Part shown: positions 18,572 to 22,139 of the stretch, in pieces
Layout: every line of letters starts with the position of its first letter
Numbering within the stretch: position 1 is the first letter of the stretch
DNA from: Bisporella sp. PMI_857
Taxonomy: Eukaryota; Ascomycota; Leotiomycetes; Helotiales; Helotiaceae
Reading direction: 5' to 3'
Length of the DNA stretch: 22,139 nucleotides
NCBI GenBank assembly: GCA_021307315.1
Contig: JAJSPD010000204.1
Location: forward strand, 1-22,139
Translations under genes and position numbers: made by a program
Notes under the pieces: generated by a model
The model's database searches: none
What the model was told of the DNA's origin: nothing
The model's input: the letters and a program-made list of their open reading frames with translations, nothing else

Positions 18572-18694
18572 GATTCGCAAAACTTAAAAACGGTTGGCGG
18601 CCGACGCAGCAAAACGATCCAGCACAAACACGCTTGCGTTTTTTGTCGGCGGCGTAGTTAACTTTTTCACTCCGTTTTGTAGCATTCAATAAAA

Positions 18695-21600
18695 CTACAT
18701 TTCCTTTAATAGAGAAGAGTAGTGGTCAGAGCACGCCGAAGCAGTGAAGTGATTCGCTCCGAGCGTTATGGCATAGCCCGCGCAAGCGCTTTTGTAAAGA
18801 GTCAATACTGGCTTATACTGCTTTTAGCTTTGGAGCAAGTAAGCTAGGCAATAAACGCTCGTTAGAGTATTATAGTAGTACTTTCTCAACAGTCTCTCTT
18901 TTTTCTCCAGCACTTGTCGAATTATGTCCTTTGCTTCTTTGTACTTCTTTTGAAACTGCATAGCTCTTGCCAAGTTGCTAATGCTTACTAGCGTGAAAAA
19001 GTAGTTCTTTCCTAGTACACGTTTTCTTTCTTCTACCGCTTGCTGGCTTATCTTCTTTGCTGTTTTGTACTTGCTTTAATAGTGTAGCACCAATGCCAAG
19101 TTGCTAACACTTGAAAACGTATCGGAATGGTCTTTCCCCAGCACTTTCTCTCTTTTTTCTAACACTTGTCGAATTATCTCCTCTGCTATTTCGTACTTTT
19201 TTTAGCACTGCAGCACCAAAGCCAGGTTACTTATGCTCGTAAGTGTAGAAAAGTAGTTTTTTTTTTAGCATTTTCTCTGTTCCTTTTACCGCTTTATACT
19301 TCCCCTGGTACTGTAATATTAGCGCCAGGTTATTATTACTTGTTCGCGCAAAAGATAGCTATCGTCTTGCATTCTTTTGTCCAGCGCTTGTTGATTTACT
19401 CTTTTACCACTTTATCCTTCCTTTTTTCGTCCACGGCCCGCGCCCGTGCACTAATGCATGCTAGCGCAAAGTAACTATCCCCTAATATCTTCTTGTACTT
19501 TTCTAACGATTGCTAGTTTATCTTTTCTGCTGTTTCGTACTTTCTCTGGTGCTTTAGTACCAATGCTAGAATACTTCCGATCGTGATTGTCTCGGAGTAA
19601 TTCTTTCCCAGTACTTTTTTTCTCTTTTCTAGCACTCGTCGGATTATCTTTTTTGCTGCTTTATGCTTTTTCTGGAACTGCAAGATCAGTGCTATAACGC
19701 TTACACTCTTTAAAGTATCGAGATAGTCCATTCCCAACACAGCTTTTTTCGCATTAAGCGCCTTTTCGACTATTGTTTCGGCCATTAGGTAGCTTTTTTT
19801 AGTCCACGTATACCACGCAGTATTTGTAAGAAGTACAGTTTAGTCCCGCAGAAAGTCATCACCGACAGGCCGTTGTAATAACGCTGTTTCAGCATGTAGA
19901 AATAACGTTCGACACATAAACCAGTTCTTGAAGTCTTTTATTGGAAAAAACCCGAATAATATAGCGATGTACTTTTTTCTCCATTTCTCCAAATCGCTAT
20001 AAAACTCCAGCTATTTCTTTGTTGAAAATTATACAAGCGAGTGCATTTCGAATAAATTGCTGTCCGCGCTCGTAAAGATTAAACAATATCGTGTTAGTGT
20101 AGCCACGTTATTCTCGAAGTTTAAGTCAATATCGTCATTAAAGTCCATATTTCTATTAACATTCTTTTTACTTCTATGTAGCAGAAACTCTGGAATGCTT
20201 TGTTGATCGAAAAAACTCATTAGTAACAGCAGTCCAGCAGCAGAAAGCCTCGATTTATAAATATGCTCGAATAACATTTGCTAAGTAGTAATAATAAAGT
20301 TCGACGCGCTGCTATTCCTTCGAAAGTCTCCTGCGTTTTTATTTAAGAAATTCTTTTTGTTTTTGTCGCTTTTGCGGAAGCTATTTAGATACTTTTGGAC
20401 TGTAATCCGTAGTGCTATTTAGTTAATGAATGCAGCAGTTTGAGTAATCGCAAGAAGCATGTAGTCGAAAGCGTGTAGCAATTTCATTGCACTGTGTTTA
20501 TTAAACCCGCCTGCGAGTTTCTTCCGGAAAAGAGTTAAAGCATAAACTTCGTCCATCGGCTCAATTTTGATAATGTTTTCGTGGCTTTCCGTTAGTCGAA
20601 AAGCTATATTCTTGTTCGAGTCGTAATAAAAATGGATTTATTTTGCGTTTAAAGGAGAAATTTTGTCAGTAGCGCTAGTAACTCCGACTAATCACTAGAC
20701 TTAGTGGCTAGCTTTTCTTGTGGTTAATCAAAGAAAATAGAGGCATCGTCCGCACTATCTAGTATTATAATCCAATAGCAGTTGTTCGCGCTATATAGCT
20801 AGTTACTTACCAACTGCAAAATATTTAGCTTGAGTTCGTTTCGGCCAGGAATCTCCAGTCGATCTGCAATCGCTTTGTACCTTTCTTCGAATTTGGCTCG
20901 ATTACTCGCATGAACTTAAAAGACTTAAGTTTGCGGAAACTTTTTTTTAATCCGGTATGCATACTCGATAATAAGCTGAGATTTACTTTCGAAAAATAAG
21001 CTTTTAATCTTTATAAATAGAATGTAATAGCGGCTTACTCAACCTTTCCTAGTCCTACAAAAGCTGCACTAAAAGCTTGTGTAAAACATTTTTCACGAAT
21101 CTAAGCCAAAATATTCGAGCGATCGACAAAGTCGGAATCGCGTCGAAATAGCACTGTAAAAAATAGATCGGGGATTGTATATGATTTTTCTGCCGAAACT
21201 ATTAATGTTAAATTTAAGGATTTCAGATCTTTAGTAAACAAGACACTTGCCTCGCCGAAAGTACAGTGTCTTTATTATATTTATATGTTTATGCAGTGTC
21301 CCTTGCAACTCTTTTTGCAGGCTTCTGATAGCATTGCAGAATTTTTGTATTGTTGCATCAAGTTGTTCTGACTGTTAACCACTTAATTTGTTAACTCGCT
21401 CCTTGTAAATGTAAATACTGGTATAGTTGCTCTTAATATAGTCCTGCATACGCACTTCAGGTTTATGACAACATGCAAATTAAGCTCGTTTCGGAAGCTA
21501 GTCAGCCGTTTCTTTATTCCTTGGATTTCGTTTTTACTTTACACGTTTTGTAATGTTTTTTTTATGCTTTTCCATTTGTTTTGTTTGCCTTGAACCTTCA

Positions 21601-21871
21601 GTTTGTTTAGTGCTTTTAGTAGCTCGACCGCAACAATGTTGCATAATTTACAAAAGTTCTCGAAAGCTGCATTGCTAGCAATATTAACGTCAACACAAAG
21701 TTTATTGTTTAACAGAAGTAGGTTGTTAGTTACTGTCTCGGTGTCGACGTTTCTTACGATTGCGCTATCGTTGGATTAATATAGTTGGACAGACTCGGAA
21801 ATCAGCTTGCTGCTGAACTTCACAAACTAAACGATGTTCCCGACAAGGCTAATAACAGCAAAGGTTTCTAT
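18695..21871 (-). pseudogene. NLR-like STAND pseudogene: HeLo-like N-terminus, NB-ARC, TPRs
   Basis: Fungal NLR-type proteins sense non-self and can trigger cell death. From 21871 (ATA in place of ATG) the N-terminus reads FAVISLVGNIV, stop, FVKFSSKLISESVQLY, DTETVTNNLLLLNNKL and LLKALNKLKVQGKQNKWKS, matching HeLo-like/SesA N-domains. A 1-nt loss near 21455 is followed by SEQLDATIQKFCNAIRSLQK. Then FRRDSDFVDRSNILA, a damaged P-loop with intron, VHASNRAKFEERYKAIADRL, kinase-2 WIIILDSADDA (Asp 20757-20759), FITTRTR, a 1-nt loss near 20628, IKIEPMDEVYALTLFRKKL, DYMLLAITQTAAFI (Leu at the usual Pro), winged helix AGLLLLMSFFDQQSIPEFLL, and the MHD-like FEMHSLV. From 19785, about eight 42-residue TPRs of kinesin-light-chain type (RRVLEKRKKVLGKNYSETIT; SNLALVLHY) lead to a conserved tail (GANHFTASACSDHYSSLL) and TAG 18695-18697. 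Damage is mainly stops at Trp/Gln and few indels. Confidence 0.88.
20986..21038 (-). other. 53-bp intron inside the P-loop codons of the NLR pseudogene
   Basis: On the minus strand GTAAGCC at 21038 begins, and GAAAG at 20986 ends, a 53-nt segment that interrupts the nucleotide-binding loop. Removing it joins exon codons GGA AAG GTT GA and T AAA TCT CAG, reading G-K-V-D-K-S-Q where the family has a Gly-rich P-loop. Length, GT...AG ends, and the fact that removal restores the frame all fit a fungal intron. The branch site is not clear, perhaps mutated. Confidence 0.75.
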
Positions 21872-22139
21872 TATTTTCACACCGAGGCGAAATTTAGAAT
21901 AAATTTGCCGTTTTATTTTTCAGACAGACGAGCAACAGGTGTATTAGCGCGAGAATTAGCCTTAGCAGTGATCTACATATGTTCATTCCTTAGACTTAAA
22001 AAAAGGACTGCGAATTGTATTTTCTATAACTATAGCCAAACAACGCTGCTTAAGCGTCCCGGCTGTAAAGCGCTGATAGTCCAAGCTATTTAGTATGCTC
22101 CACGCACAGCCGTGCGTAAAAAAAAAAAAACTTCCATAC
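21872..22139. other. Upstream flank of the NLR relic with terminal palindrome and poly-A run
   Basis: Expected promoter side of the minus-strand NLR gene. Near the right end, ACGCAC-AGCC-GTGCGT (22102-22117) forms a 6-bp stem with a 4-nt loop, followed by a 13-A run. An open frame on the plus strand (21785-22093) overlaps the NLR N-terminus and is not supported as a gene. Confidence 0.5.

Larger units (their letters stand above)
17328..18694. other. Highly AT-rich intergenic region with small repeats
   Basis: No gene recognised. The first part (about 17385-17485) has a TATTTATATAAGAGC box and looks promoter- or LTR-like. 17500-18100 is nearly all A/T. From 18240 on, GC content rises and the sequence holds the TAG microsatellite and the 12-bp palindrome listed separately. 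The minus-strand NLR relic ends at its right border. Confidence 0.5.

Noticed and set aside
18489..18689. Minus-strand open frame beyond the NLR stop
   Set aside because: It lies downstream of the conserved NLR C-terminus and ends in translated TAG microsatellite (poly-Leu).
1..22139. CRISPR arrays, tRNA or rRNA genes, bacterial-type operons
   Set aside because: No regular spacer-repeat arrays, cloverleaf-like segments or rRNA motifs were seen; the families present are fungal.

Overview
This window looks like a decayed accessory segment from a filamentous ascomycete (Pezizomycotina). Three things point there. Every recognisable family is typical of these fungi: Ty3/gypsy chromoviruses, DUF3435, BTB/POZ, FunK1 kinase and a HeLo-like/NB-ARC/TPR STAND protein. 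All are full of C-to-T and G-to-A damage: Trp and Gln codons turned into stops, Asp to Asn, Gly to Asp or Lys, a start ATG turned into ATA. The non-genic sequence is very AT-rich. This is the signature of repeat-induced point mutation (RIP). I found no intact gene, no tRNA or rRNA, and no CRISPR array.

Layout, left to right. 1-1075 is the 3' end of chromovirus A on the plus strand (integrase tail, chromodomain, 255-bp LTR). It sits inside chromovirus B on the minus strand (1076-3451: protease start, gag, 5' LTR), which also carries a separate 301-bp insertion flanked by a 4-bp duplication. 3452-4502 is the C-terminal half of a DUF3435 (Starship Captain-like tyrosine recombinase) pseudogene, apparently cut by B. 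4503-5958 is AT-rich with nothing I recognise. 5959-6150 is a 72-bp tandem repeat. 6359-12456 is a complete but dead chromovirus C with two LTRs, a 5-bp target duplication, gag, pol and chromodomain. 13044-14110 is a BTB/POZ pseudogene. 14111-16799 holds decayed coding-like fragments I cannot name. 16800-17327 is the C-lobe of a FunK1 kinase. 17328-18694 is AT-rich with inverted and direct repeats and a TAG microsatellite. 18695-21871, on the minus strand, is a nearly full-length NLR-type STAND pseudogene (HeLo-like N-terminus, NB-ARC, winged helix, TPRs) with one recognisable intron.

Nothing here is likely to be expressed as a working protein. The combination of a Captain-type recombinase, an NLR, a FunK1 kinase and a BTB protein in one RIP-damaged, transposon-filled block suggests a dead giant mobile element (Starship) or its cargo, but element ends are not visible, so this is inference. 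B and C are two copies of one retrotransposon family, which allows codon-by-codon comparison of the damage.
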